Shown here piece after piece: positions 1 to 10,160 of a stretch of DNA of 64,000 nt. Source of the DNA: Cladopsammia gracilis. Its lineage: Eukaryota; Cnidaria; Anthozoa; Scleractinia; Dendrophylliidae. The stretch covers positions 397,001-461,000 of the forward strand of contig JAJGOT010000594.1 in assembly GCA_022457155.1 (NCBI GenBank), written 5' to 3'. Position 1 is the first letter of the stretch; each line of letters starts with the position of its first letter. The notes below the pieces were generated by a model that was given only the letters and a program-made list of their open reading frames with translations, searched no databases and was not told where the DNA came from. Both the position numbers and the translations under genes were made by a program.

Positions 1-238
1 TACACCAGTATACACTTAGATGGTGAGCAAGCTCCTTTTATGTCTTATTGCCCTTCGATTCGTTCCCGAAGAACTTATGGAGAGTTGATTTTCGCCTCAG
101 GATTTACTTTTAAACCGGCCCCTTGAAAGGAGCAGGTTCACGGGCTATACTATACTATTATTCTAAATCAATGACGCCACTTATGAGCATTCGTTGAATA
201 CGGACACCCGTTAATACGGGCGGATAACGGTAGCCGTA
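1..238. other. no gene seen; fragment of a 'tandem-strand' repeat
   Basis: I see no coding potential. Positions about 190-240 carry a phrase (gaatacggacacccgttaat, then a second 'cgtatt' half) also found at 37.8, 38.0, 38.3 and 46.5 kb. There it belongs to short pogo/Tigger-like inverted-repeat elements, so this is probably a degraded copy cut by the TTAA element at 239. Confidence 0.4.
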
Positions 239-573
239 TTAAGGAGGCTCGCGACGGCGTTTTTTTTTTTTTTTGCTTTAAGGTGTATGTTGTAAAATCA
301 CGCAAAATTTTGCAGGGAAGACATACTTTGATGACTTTCATACTTCACCAAGTTTATGAAATGTGATGAAAGTTTTACGTTTCACTTCTTTTCAAACGAC
401 GGTGGTTACCATAACAACACCCGCGTATTGAAGATAAATTATAAGACGGTTTTCAAGTAAATCAAATTAAAGTCAGTAAAACACTCGAAGCATGTCTTCC
501 CTGTGAAATTATGAGTCTCTTGTTTCAAAACATACACCCCGCGCCAAAACGATACTGTTGCGAGCCTCCTTAA
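239..573. mobile_element. TTAA-flanked MITE, GGAGGCTCG family
   Basis: The left end reads TTAAGGAGGCTCGCGAC and the right end GTTGCGAGCCTCCTTAA, near-perfect inverted copies with TTAA at both outer edges. TTAA is the target of piggyBac-type transposases. The first 13 bases are identical to both ends of the 2.1-kb foldback at 20437-22557, so both probably use the same transposase. A 16-base T run lies just inside the left end. No ORF is present. Confidence 0.75.
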
Positions 574-1277
574 GCATATGATTAACCCTTTTTAGTTTTT
601 ACGTACGTACAACAACAAAAATCTTTATTAGTTAATTATCATACAATTTGCAAGACAGGCCCGCAGGTAGCAAAAGCTAATCTTGGCAGGCCAGTCAAAT
701 TAACTACATGATTTTTACACGCAAACTTATACCCCCACCGTCGTACAAAGGGAGGCTCGTCGTACCTTTTAGGGGTTAAAAATATTTAGATTGGTACCCG
801 CTTAGGGTGTTAACATCTAAAATGATCACCGTTAGAATTATCGCGATACCTTTTAGGGTATTGAGCCGAAACAATAATGACAATATGACATGTGTTGTTT
901 TAGAATTGAGCCACGCCTATCAAACGAGATTCTGGTACCTTTTAGGGTGTTTTTCGAAAATTTCCGACGAGCACTCCCGTCATTTTTATATGCGAGTCCC
1001 CCTCCCTCGGTGTTCCTGTCCTGAAAGGTTTTCAAACTAAAACTTTTGATATTTTAACAAATTTAAGCCGCTGTGTCTTCCAAATTCAGCAAATGTTTAT
1101 TGTCTTGCGTTCTGTTAGTGCTTTGTTTGTATTTAATTTAGCTAAATTTAAAAAGCATGAATCTGATATCTGAATAAACGTATTCATGACTTACGTACTC
1201 TACTTACATCTTACATAGTATGATCTTTCAATAATCGCTTCGATTTCTGCAAAAAAGTTAAGCAATCGTTGCGTGGA
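574..1277. other. intergenic, no gene seen
   Basis: Two overlapping opposite-strand ORFs (807-1040, 853-1035) lack any recognisable domain and look accidental. A phrase 'taccttttaggg' recurs about five times between 760 and 950, suggesting decayed short repeats. Confidence 0.5.
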
Positions 1278-1411
1278 CCGGTTTCCATCATCGCTACAAT
1301 CGCTACGATCACTGGAGAGTGGTTTCCATATGATCGCTACGATCGATCGCTATTTTATTTTATTTCTTTTTGCAGCGATCGCAGCGATCGTGGCGATTGT
1401 ATGGAAACCGG
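1278..1411. mobile_element. short palindromic MITE (CCGGTTTCCAT ends)
   Basis: The ends are CCGGTTTCCAT and ATGGAAACCGG, a perfect 11-base inverted pair. The interior is filled with 'cgctacgatc/gatcgcagcgatcg' motifs that also pair across the centre. The 62-aa ORF through it is a by-product. Confidence 0.65.
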
Positions 1412-1888
1412 GCTTTAAAGGGACAATGTCCCGCCCGGGAGGCGGGGTGTACTCCCTATAATGGGTATACGGTGATGCTCCGCCCAAAAGGGGTACCTTT
1501 TTACAAATATACAACTTAGTTGGATAAAAAGATTCTATAGAGCAAAAGAAAGGCAGTAGTTTGAAGATAAAGTGCAGGATTGCAAGGATTGAAGTGGATT
1601 ACAGTTCATGAAATTTGATTTATTGACAGGCGGTAAAGAAATCAAACTTGCCATTCTTGTGAAATTTTCACTTTTCTAGCCGTTATTTTGTCTGTTTAGT
1701 TCATATTTCTTTCCAGTTTCAAGATAATAAAGTAAGCTTAAACCAAACTCCTGGACATAATCATGAAAAAAGATATTTGAGCCGGGACGGTGCCCTGAGC
1801 GAGTGGTCTGCGCTTTGTGATTGGCTAGTAAATCTCGCGCCACTTTCCTATCCAATCAGAAGTAAAATCACAGCGTTGGCCCTCCCTC
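1412..1888. other. 3' flank of the receptor gene with a MITE fragment
   Basis: Positions about 1795-1875 match the 'tgtgattggct...ctcgcgccactttc' block of the CCAAT-rich MITE that is complete at 29287-29572. No coding sequence is seen. Confidence 0.5.
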
Positions 1889-2607
1889 CTAAAGAACATC
1901 AGCTACATATATAGAATATGCAATCAATGTAATAATTATAAAAGTCACGAAGAACACGCGATCCATTTTAGTAGACACCATCTGCCACGTGTGATGTTGT
2001 TCCTCCATCTTGTCGTCATGCTCGTCCGGTGATAGGGTGCCTCTATTTGCAGTCTCGGTCATCTCAATGCCTTCCACCGAGGCGGTGGATTTTAATATCG
2101 GATAGGGGCTCTCTACGCCTAGCACGTGAATCTTCCGAGCTTTTTTCCTTTTTTTTCGGCTGCACAACCAAAATATTTTTTCCACCCAGTCTGGTGGTGT
2201 TCCCTCCTTAAAGTAAACCCTCAGCACCCAAATATTCGCGAACAGGATGAGAGTTATAATAATCATGGTACCCTCAAGGACAATGCCCAAGACCGGAAGT
2301 CCATCTGAAGTGACGGGCAGCCAGGAAGGGATGACGAGTAGGAACACTGTCATGGCGAGAAGGACAGTGGTGACAAACCCAATGCGTTCCCCGCTTTCAA
2401 CGTGGATGAGGAAGCTACTGAGGGCGAGGATTGTAAGAATAACGCAAGGGATGGTGAGATAGAACGTGTAGTAGAGAGATTTTCGTTTCATTCGCACATT
2501 GTACACAACTTCGCTGAAGTTGAACCTGCAGCAGTTTCCGTGATCAGTTTCAGAGATTTCATATGTGATGTCCTTTATCTGCCAATTTCCGCTTTCCACA
2601 AAACGAT
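1889..2607 (-). CDS. receptor last exon: pre-M1 region to M4 and stop
   Basis: The acceptor is ttgcatttcag|AT at 2608-2609. The first two bases complete an Asn codon with the previous exon. It encodes RFVESGNWQIKD, loop C with adjacent cysteines (HGNCCRF), then M1, M2, M3, a roughly 70-residue cytoplasmic loop rich in Lys/Arg just after M3, and M4 (VFFVTFIIITLIAYSIYV). Stop TAG at 1891-1889. Confidence 0.93.
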
Positions 2608-5600
2608 CTGAAATGCAAAGAGAATCGACTTCCTCTTAACGTTGTACTTCTTAAAAGTGCTGAGTACAAATGTCTAAGTAAAAATTGTCACTTTTAGTAG
2701 CTTGGGAAAAATAAAAATCGATGCTCACATTACAGATACCACGCAGCTCTTTACAACTTCTAATTTCATTGGACCTGGGTATCACGCAGCTCGCCTACTG
2801 TTTTCAGGGCTAGGGTCCATTGTCGTATTTTGTTCTATTGTTTTCTCAGCAAATCAGATAAGACATTGTAAGAGCTGCGTTCTGCTCACATTACGAAAGA
2901 CATTAGGAACAACAGATTCAACATTTGTAGCATAACAAACAGCCAAGGGAAGTACTGTTCAATAGCTTCCATTTGAATGGTCACGCTTCTGGGTGTTATC
3001 TGCTGACTCAAACGTTAGAACCATATTGTGCATCATAATAGATGTTCCACAGGAACGTACTGCTCAATAGCTTTCATTTGAATATGGTCACACCAATGTA
3101 GGATTGACTACAGACTTAAAAGTTAGAACCACCTTTTTAAATTGTACAGCATAATAAATAGAACATATAGCAAACGAAAGTACTGCTCAATAGATGGTTT
3201 TCACGTTACGTCACGGCGGCCATATTGGTGTACAACTACAAAAGAATTTTAATGAACTGCTTTTGTTATGTACACCAACATGGCCGCCATGGCCTTTGTC
3301 ATTTGAGTCCCACAGGACTGAAGGTCACTTGAGTGAAAACCATCTATAGATTTCATTTGAATGGCCACACTTTAGGATTGACTACAGAAGACCATAAAAC
3401 CACTTTTTAAAACTGTGCAGCATCTGAATCAGTACTCAATAGAATATATATCACAGGAAAGTACTGCTCAATGGATTTCATTTGAATGGTCACCATGGTC
3501 ACATTGCGGGATTTCCTTATTCGTAGATCTTTTAGCAATGGTTGGCCGAGATTGAATGTGATTTGTTATGTGACAGCAACTGGCCACTTTCAACCTCCAA
3601 TCCCGGGCCTCCAACATACAGCGACTAGGGCACGAGCCATTGACCTCCAGATAATGGTCAAATTCTGACGTATTAGCCATTACACTTAACCGCTGTCACT
3701 CATAACTGAAACCAGTAAAATGATTCTGTAAATAAGATGGCAGTGACGTATTGAAAGTTCACGGCGCTGACCAAAACACCTTCCTGTGAATAACACTACT
3801 AGTAACCGGGTCTCCCTTTAAGCAAATGATACACTCAATATAAAGTTAATTCCTTACTTGTAAATTTACTTTTGTCCTTGAATAACTTGATTCGCAATAG
3901 GTTTACTCCATACGTGTAGGACCCAAATGCTAGTTTGCATGACTGTTCATCAAATGGCCATTTGTCGACCGCCATTTTGCAGTTGACTTTGAATGTTGCT
4001 GGTCCACTCCAGACACACCTCCCTGTATCTCTGACTGCGACGTCGGTGACGAACTTGCTTGGACCCCCTGCCAAATTGATCTCGTCGTCTCCGCTGTAGG
4101 CAAATGAAGAATACTGTAAGATATTTTCAGGGGGGGTTCCCGTTTCAAATATACGGGGATGCTCTTCGGGAAATTTTGAATTCAACCACTTACTTGATTT
4201 TAAATGAAAAATAAGTCTGTAGCGGCCTTAACCAAAAAGCCATAATAGGTTGATGTGATAGAGTACATTTAATGACAATTGCATGGTTTAACACTTTAAC
4301 TCCCAACAGTGCCAAATAACAAAATTCAAGAAAAATCTCAGATTTTATTTTGTAAAATATTGAAAAACTAATGGTACCATGCAAAAGTACTGCTGATGAG
4401 GTTTCATTTGAATGGTCACACCATAGAATTTCGTTCACAGACTCAAAAGTTAGAACAAATGGTACCATGCAAAAGTACTGCTGAAGAGGTTTTATTTGAA
4501 TGGTCACACCAAAGGATTTCATCCACAGACTTAAAAGTTAGAACAAATGGTACCATGTAAAAGTACTGCTGAAGAGGTTTCATTTGAATGGTCACACCAT
4601 AGGATTTCATCTACCGACTCAAAAGTTAGAACAAATGGTACCATGCAAAAGTACTGCTGAAGAGGTTTCATTTGAATGGTCACACCATCGCATTTCATCT
4701 ACCGACTCAAAAGTTAGAACAAATGGTACCATGCAAAAGTACTGCTGAAGAGGTTTCATTTGAGTGGTCACACCATAGGATTTCATCCACAGACTTAAAA
4801 GTTAGAACTACACTATGTGTCTCCATATTTGACTCTGGGAGTGAAAGGGTTAAAAAAGGCTGTGAGTAACAGCCAATAACTGCAAAAGATAGAGAGTAAA
4901 CGAAAGTCCTTTATAGTTGATGAAGTCTTTTTAAACCCTACAGCGTGAAATTTAATGCATCAGTCAATTCCAGCAGTGCCTATCTCCCCCGCCTCGTGCA
5001 TTTACTCACGAGGGGATCGGGCATTAACCTACCCTAAATGCATCCCGGGGCATTTGATATCTTCGTGTTTTCGACCTCAGGCTCACTGGAGTAAAACTGA
5101 GGGAAAACTCTTCTCTGTTGACTTAGTTTGCCTTCAAATAACTTTTGGATGAGCCTGCCATTGATTCCAAGAATTTTCTTCTGTCTTTTTTACTATACCA
5201 CAGGCATTTGCCATTTTGTTTTTGACAAAATGCTAATGCTCGGCGGTTGTCCCTAGGGAACATGGGCAGTTGGGCACTGCTTGTCAATGAATTAACTGAT
5301 GCATAACTAAGATCATATTGAGGAATCCTCACTTGTTGAAGAGAGCTATGTCTGGGACCCAAACTTCATTAGGAGCAAAATGGACTTGTTGTAATCCACC
5401 GTATTTGCTAAGGTTCCAAGATAGAAATGGGTTCATCCAATGCTGTGGATAAGAAAAACAATAAACAAACATTAAATAAATAAATAAAATAAATAAATAA
5501 GAATTTCAGTGGAATCCACGAGGTTGCTCTTCCACTGTTTCCGGATCGAATTGGAATTTGGAAATGTTGGTTTTTATGGAGGGAGGAAAACTGGAGTACC

Positions 5601-8600
5601 CGGAGAGAAACCCTCGGAGCAAGGACGAGAGCCAACAACAAACTCAACCCACATATGGAATCGAACCCGTGACACATTGTTGGGAGGCAAGTGCTCTCAT
5701 CATTACACCATCCCTGCTCCCCCATCAAGAATAAATGGCATGCAATCCCAGCCAAGTAAACGTGCCGCTATCATTTTTCAAGTTTCATCCAGTGCCATCC
5801 CTGCTATCCGGCGGCCAAAGTCACTGGTCTTTTTACTAGACTAATTAGCATTACTACACTGGTACACATGTAGTAGTATTTTTAATAAAACGGGACCATT
5901 TTTTTTTAAGTAGTAGTATTTTTTTAATAAAACTGGACCATCATATGAAGTTTCGTTTTACACCAATTTGTCAGTTTGGCTCTTCATAGTATTGCTCAAA
6001 AATAGCCGCAAAAACCAGTCGATTTTTTGGCTCTCAAGCAATGACCAGCAAATCGATGCCTATGTTCCATTCCCTTAACGGTTTCAGATATTCTCAAGGG
6101 TGCTATGCCGTTCTTTGCTAGTTCACGTCTTAACGAAAATAAAACATGGTTATTTTCTTACCTGTATGACCCAAGTATCCAATACTATTAGTTGTTCTTT
6201 ATTGTCCTGTTGCAAAAGGAAAAATTTTATCAGGCAAGACTTCGTGAAAAAAAGGATCCCAATAAATGTTCATTTTCATCTCGTGAATTCGCGAAGCGTT
6301 GAACGAGATATAGTATACGGGGACAGATATGCAAATTTCCACTCGTTCCATCATCTAGTAGTAGTAACCTTTATTTATGCAGGGTAACCCATTCAGCTCT
6401 AGACTGATATCCATTGGGGCCCTGCGTAATTAATATATCATTAAACTAATTACATTATAAATTATTATAAAAGATGAATATATACAAGAATTAACTTATC
6501 CTAATTAAACTAATATAATAATGCTAATTTTAATTTAAATTATATAAAAAAACGTTAAAAAGATAAACTTTATACATACAATATATTCCTATTAAAAACC
6601 TTAAAATAACTTCACTAGTTACACTAAGTCGTTTCTAATAAAGAGCAAGTCTTAATGAAAGTGTTCTTTGATGTATTTCTTAAAATTAATAAGCGATGTT
6701 GCTTGGTTTATTTTGTAAACTGTAAACTGTTTTAATTCCCCAGTGTATCACGTGTTAAAAGATGATTGCTGTGGTAAACTTTTTTTATTTCCCAGTGTAT
6801 CACGTGTTAAAAGATGATTGCTGTGGTAAACTTTTTTTATTCCCCAGTGTATCACGTGTTAAAAGATGATTGCTGTGGTAAACTTTTTTTTTTATTCCCC
6901 AGTGTATCACGTGTTAAAAGATGATTGCTATAGTAAACTTTTTTATTTCCCCAGTGCCTCACGACTCAAGTAGTTTAAGGCCTGGGTCAAAGGCTTTGAC
7001 CAGGAAAAAACCGTTTATTCGCAATAACTTTTACAAACGGAATGGAAGTGAATCGAAATTTGGCACGTAGAAAGATATTATCGTCCTTAACATTTTTAAG
7101 TATAATAAGCTTTGGCATAGGTCACGTGATATATCACGCGGCCATTTTTCTTAAAATAGCAAATATTTGACGAATTGGTGACGGGTTTAAGAGAAAACAT
7201 CAAATAAAAATGCTTTTCTGATGCAGATTAAATATCTCCAGCCCTTCACGTTTGGAATGAGTGTCCATTAATCTCTAAAAAAAATTATGAGGACAAAGGT
7301 CATTTTTCAGTCCAAAATTCAACCTATAATAATTTATAACTGTAATTTAAAGACTCGAGGACAATCATTCCAAACGTAGAAGGTTAAATATGTTAAACCT
7401 CCATCGGAAAAGCTAATTTATTTAACTATACAAAGAAAATTCGCTACCAATTCGCCGATTTACGTAATTTTAAAATTCTGATCACGTGACATGTCACGTG
7501 ACCAAACTTTTGCGTTAAGGCGAAAGAAAACATCCAGATTAACATTCAGGGAAAATTTCATGTTGATCTAGGTTTTCTCGGTGAAGATATTAAGTGTCAA
7601 CCATATTTTCCGAACACACTTTAAACCCAGGCCTTAAACTGCTTGAGAGTTACAGTAAACGTTTTTAATAATTCCCCAGTGTAATTTCGCCCTTTGATTT
7701 TAATTATTGGCAAACTAACAGCAACATAAGAAAGAACCGCTCGATATAATTTTAATAGTCTTAATAGAATCACAAACAATGTTAATGACACTTTAATTTA
7801 ACATTCCATCAACGGACTCTAAAGTTAGAGTCCGCCTAATGTATACGACAATGAACAGCTCTACATGAAAGTACTGTGCAATAGCTTTTATCTGAATGGT
7901 CACACTTTAGGATTTCTTTAACGGACTCTAAAGTTTGAACCGCCTTGTATACGGCATAGCAAACAGTACCACATGAAAGCAATGTGCAAAAGCTTTCATT
8001 CGAATGGTCGCACTTAAAAAATTGAACCACCTTTTGTACGAGCAATAGCCGATTTCGAAAAATACATTAATAATCTTTTATGTGCAGGCCCAGCCTCACC
8101 GGGGTGTAATTATTCAAGTTGTTAGAATGGCCCAGGAACGTTAACGCTGGGAAGTAGCATTGTCTGTTCGTATGCAAATGTGCACCGTATGCAAATTGCC
8201 AAGAAGTTGAAGCATAGCACGTGCAGTTCGTGCTGAAAACAAAAGAAATTGAAAAAATTAGGCTTACATCAAGCACCACCGGACCAAACCTGGAATTTAA
8301 AGAGTATTATGGTATTTTTCGAAGTGGCCTATACAGCATGTACCACATAAAAAATTGGCGGTTTCACCAACAAACTCAAAAGTTTAAACGCATGTACTGC
8401 ATGAGTAAGGTGGTCTTATATTTTTTTACATATCGACTTTTCCAACTATCATTACTACCAAGATAAGGATCAAGGATCATCATACCACTTTGACAAGCCT
8501 GCCGACCCTCAGAGCAAACCTCACTTCCACCGCCTTTCTTCCTTTGATGGACGGGCGAACTTTTTTGTCGTAATCATCCAGGAGGTCTGCTCGGATTTTA

Positions 8601-8634
8601 TGTTCCCATGACGTGATCGTTGAACATAAAAATC
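1889..8634 (-). CDS. nicotinic acetylcholine receptor-like subunit (Cys-loop ligand-gated channel), five exons, first exon missing
   Basis: Exons on the minus strand: 8634-8486, 6206-6162, 5442-5333, 4093-3858 and 2607-1889. Every junction is GT-AG and the codon phases chain correctly, giving 418 codons before the TAG at 1891-1889. The product is a plasma-membrane pentameric ligand-gated channel subunit. Seen in order: the end of a signal peptide; a mature start WEHKIRADLL with VRPSIKG; the 45-bp loop-D exon (WVIQ); WNLSKYGG and VWVPDIALFN; a 13-residue Cys-loop (C-K-M...WPFDEQS-C); a vicinal CC in loop C; M1 (IPCVILTILA); M2 beginning GER, the cation-type -1' Glu, with leucine at 9'; M3; a short cytoplasmic loop; and M4 ending at the stop. 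Ligand-pocket aromatics are altered (see findings). The signal-peptide start exon, which must end one base into a codon, was not found above 8634. Confidence 0.9.
2930..3490 (+). repeat. diverged ~100-bp tandem repeat array
   Basis: The unit includes 'agtactgctcaatag', 'tttcatttgaatggtcacac', 'aggattgactacagac', 'aaaagttagaaccacctt' and 'cagcataataaa'. About five decayed units are visible. The same family occurs at 7810-8040, 16590-16920 (reversed), 37330-37790 and 42870-43195, and a shorter 88-bp form occurs inside the TTAA elements at 4.3 and 58.6 kb. Confidence 0.75.
3191..3346. mobile_element. MITE inserted in the tandem repeat
   Basis: The ends are TAGATGGTTTTCAC and GTGAAAACCATCTA. A second inner inverted pair (ggcggccatattggtgtac / gtacaccaacatggccgcc) faces itself across a short loop. 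The flanks rejoin to the expected repeat phrase 'actgctcaatagatttcatt', which shows insertion into the array at a TA-containing site. Confidence 0.75.
3858..4093 (-). CDS. receptor exon 4: Cys-loop and inner beta strands
   Basis: Acceptor atttgcctacag|C (4094-4095) and donor ACAA|GTAAGG. It is 236 bp, with one base completing the Asn of DIALFNN and one base carried into the next exon. It holds the RDTGRCVWSGPA strand, the 13-residue Cys-loop and FGSYTYG at loop B. The ORF stays open further upstream to 4185, but only this acceptor restores family alignment and phase. Confidence 0.9.
4288..4853. mobile_element. TTAA-flanked element with internal 88-bp tandem repeats (copy 1)
   Basis: The left end TTAACACTTTAACTCCCA and right end TGGGAGTGAAAGGGTTAA are inverted copies with TTAA outermost. 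Between them lie about five tandem units of about 88 bp (see 4359-4810). It sits in receptor intron 3. A second copy with about four units is at 58619-59115. ORFs crossing it are read-throughs of the repeat. Confidence 0.8.
4359..4810 (+). repeat. 88-bp tandem repeat, about 5 units
   Basis: The unit runs 'aatggtaccatgcaaaagta', 'ctgctgaagaggtttcattt', 'gaatggtcacaccatagga', 'tttcatccacagactcaaaa', 'gttagaac'. The units are over 90% alike by eye. Confidence 0.9.
5333..5442 (-). CDS. receptor exon 3: HWMNPFLSWN to loop A
   Basis: Acceptor tttttcttatccacag|CAT (5443-5444) and donor AACAA|GTGAGG. It is 110 bp: 36 codons plus two bases. It contains the family landmarks WNLSKYGG and VWVPDIALFN, with Phe at the loop-A position that is usually Tyr. 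Confidence 0.92.
5465..5722 (-). mobile_element. tRNA-derived SINE, minus strand, with TTTA-type tail
   Basis: Read on the minus strand from 5722 it starts GCAGGGATGGTGTAATGATG, an RNA polymerase III A-box-like head. It then has GGGTTCGATTCC (B-box), a body with 'gagggtttctctccgggtac', and a tail of TTTA/TTTTA repeats at 5465-5502. The tail ends about 20 bp upstream of the splice acceptor of receptor exon 3. Confidence 0.8.
6162..6206 (-). CDS. receptor exon 2 (45 bp, loop D)
   Basis: Acceptor ccttttgcaacag|GAC and donor ATACAG|GTAAGA. It has exactly 15 codons, DNKEQLIVLDTWVIQ, ending phase 0. A 45-bp exon at this place is the classic nicotinic receptor gene structure, and the loop-D Trp is present. 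Confidence 0.93.
6725..6964 (+). repeat. ~59-bp tandem repeat, 4 units
   Basis: The unit is 'ccccagtgtatcacgtgtta', 'aaagatgattgctgtggtaa', 'acttttttta'. A MITE (6965-7647) has inserted in it, and a last remnant 'ttccccagtgtaa' follows at about 7670. Confidence 0.85.
6965..7647. mobile_element. MITE with 23-bp TIRs, inserted in a tandem repeat
   Basis: The left end starts CTCAAGTAGTTTAAGGCC and the right end finishes GGCCTTAAACTGCTTGAG, with only one mismatch over 23 bases. The interior has paired CACGTG-type motifs (tcacgtgatatatcacg; gatcacgtgacatgtcacg). No transposase ORF is seen, so it is non-autonomous. Confidence 0.8.
7810..8040 (+). repeat. ~100-bp tandem repeat family, about 2.5 diverged units
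   Basis: Phrases 'gaaagtactgtgcaatagct', 'tctgaatggtcacacttta', 'ggatttctttaacggactct' and 'aaagtt' repeat. This is the same family as 37330-37790. It lies in receptor intron 1. Confidence 0.8.
8486..8634 (-). CDS. first recovered receptor exon: signal end and mature N-terminus
   Basis: Acceptor tttatttttag|GA and donor AAAGTG|GTATGA. It is 149 bp: two bases of a split codon, then 49 codons. It encodes a hydrophobic FLCSTITS (end of signal peptide), WEHKIRADLLDDYDKKVRPS and a beta strand ending GRLVKV. The exon with the start codon lies at higher coordinates and I could not identify it. Confidence 0.88.
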
Positions 8635-9074
8635 CTAAAAATAAAAACAAAAAGACAAGGTCTCAATACAACTGCATGAAAATGAATTTTAATTTATGAA
8701 TTGTCTACCAGTAGGTATTTGCATAAATTTTAAGTAACCGACTGATAGGTTTGGCATCACCAATTATGAAACTGAGCTAGCATTTATAATCTTCCCTAGG
8801 GAGCTGTTTTGTTTTAATATGACGACCTTCAATATCCGTGCCCAGACATGAGATGACGTATAAATGCGAATTTCGAATTTGTGTTACTCTAAAAATAAAA
8901 TTTAAAATTCGCGAAAAAGACTCTCTTTCTTGATATTACAGATGAAAAACTTCGCAGTTAATTCATAATTGCGAAATATTGTTCTGCATACAATAACGGA
9001 CCAAACATTTCGAAGTTAATCAATTGCGAAATATTCACTTTAAATTTAAGCTCCGTAAAATAAGGAGGGATGCT
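8635..9074. other. no gene seen
   Basis: AT-rich sequence with short echoes (for example 'gcgaaatatt' twice near 8970-9035). The start exon of the receptor could lie here or further right. Confidence 0.4.
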
Positions 9075-10160
9075 CGCTTTCCGGTGCGCTCTTTCTTCTG
9101 TGGGCAGAAATACTGGGCAACGCTATCAGACAAGATACGAGTATTCGTGGAATACAGATTTTTGATAAAGAATTTAAAGTCTCAACTGATATGCAGATGA
9201 CAGACTTGCAATCTGCGGAAAACTTGTTTAAATTATTGCACAATTTTCAGAAGTGTTCTGGCCTCGAACTGTGAACCTTAGTAAAACTGAAGGAATGTGG
9301 TTAGGCGCTAATCGATTAAACGAGACAAAACATTTCGGAATTGCGTGGCCTTCTGAACCCGTCTTTGCACTTGGGATCCATTTTTCGAGTAATGATACTG
9401 TTTCCTTTAAGACAAACTTTGATCAAAGGCTTAAGTCAATGCAAACCTTATTAAATTTATGGTTTCCAAGGAATCTAACGTTATACGGCCGCATAACTAT
9501 TTTGAAAAGTCTTGCACTGTCCAAACTGGTATACGATACGTCTATGGTTTCATTTCCTCTGATCTACAACTGTGGTATTTACCAGTGTATTTACTTATAG
9601 AGTAGACCAAGTTATCAAAAATTCAAAATAAAGCATAAAACTATGACCCTAAAGAAAGAGGAGGACTCAACATGCCTGATTTTAAAATCATGCATCAATA
9701 ACTCTCTCAAACAGTACGTGGATCAAACGGTTAAATGACAGCACTGCAGACGCTAGCTGGTGCCATATTCCTATGGAATATCTAAAACCTGTATGCGGTC
9801 GTTTTTTATTTCGGTGCAACTTTGACTCAAAATACCTCCCAATTGATTTACCACTATTTTTTATACTGGGCTCTAGAATCTTGGCAAAACTGAATCAACT
9901 GTACTATCCCTGAAACGAAAGAGCAAATCCTAAATGAAATAATATGGAAATTATAACAAGTTCATTAGAATTGAAGGTTGCTCTGTTTATTATAAGCAGT
10001 GGCATGAGGCAGGCATTACTAAAATTAATCATATTTTCCAAGATGGCTCTTTCTTAACTTTTTACGACTTTTCTTCCAAGTTTCCTATAAAGACGAACTT
10101 CTTAAGGTATTATGGCCTGTGCCATGCAATTCCTAAAAAAATGGTTTAAAAAATTAAAGG
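9075..10160 (+). pseudogene. decayed L1-like reverse transcriptase (non-LTR retrotransposon)
   Basis: Conceptual reading across several frames gives L1-type landmarks in order: LLFLLWAEILGNAIRQ, IRGIQIFDKEFKVS, an intact DNA match to YADD (tatgcagatgac, about 9189), NLSKTEGMWLGANRL, RLKSMQTLLNLWFPRNLTLY, GRITILKSLALSKLVY, GGLNMPDFKIMHQ, and further on WIKRLNDSTADASW. Stops and frameshifts break it, so it is dead. The longest open piece is 9253-9600. Confidence 0.82.

Larger units (their letters stand above)
2608..3857 (-). other. receptor intron 4 with tandem repeats and a MITE
   Basis: The intron is filled by diverged copies of the roughly 100-bp tandem repeat (2930-3190 and 3350-3490), interrupted by the MITE at 3191-3346. 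No other coding sequence is seen. Confidence 0.7.

Noticed and set aside
4359..4810. CRISPR-like array
   Set aside because: The units are contiguous 88-bp tandem copies without unique spacers, in a eukaryotic genome. The same applies to the 11-bp minisatellite at 28496.
4190..4869. ORFs of 65-110 aa on both strands
   Set aside because: They run through the 88-bp tandem repeat. A unit length that avoids stops produces repetitive peptides, as at 58652-59108.
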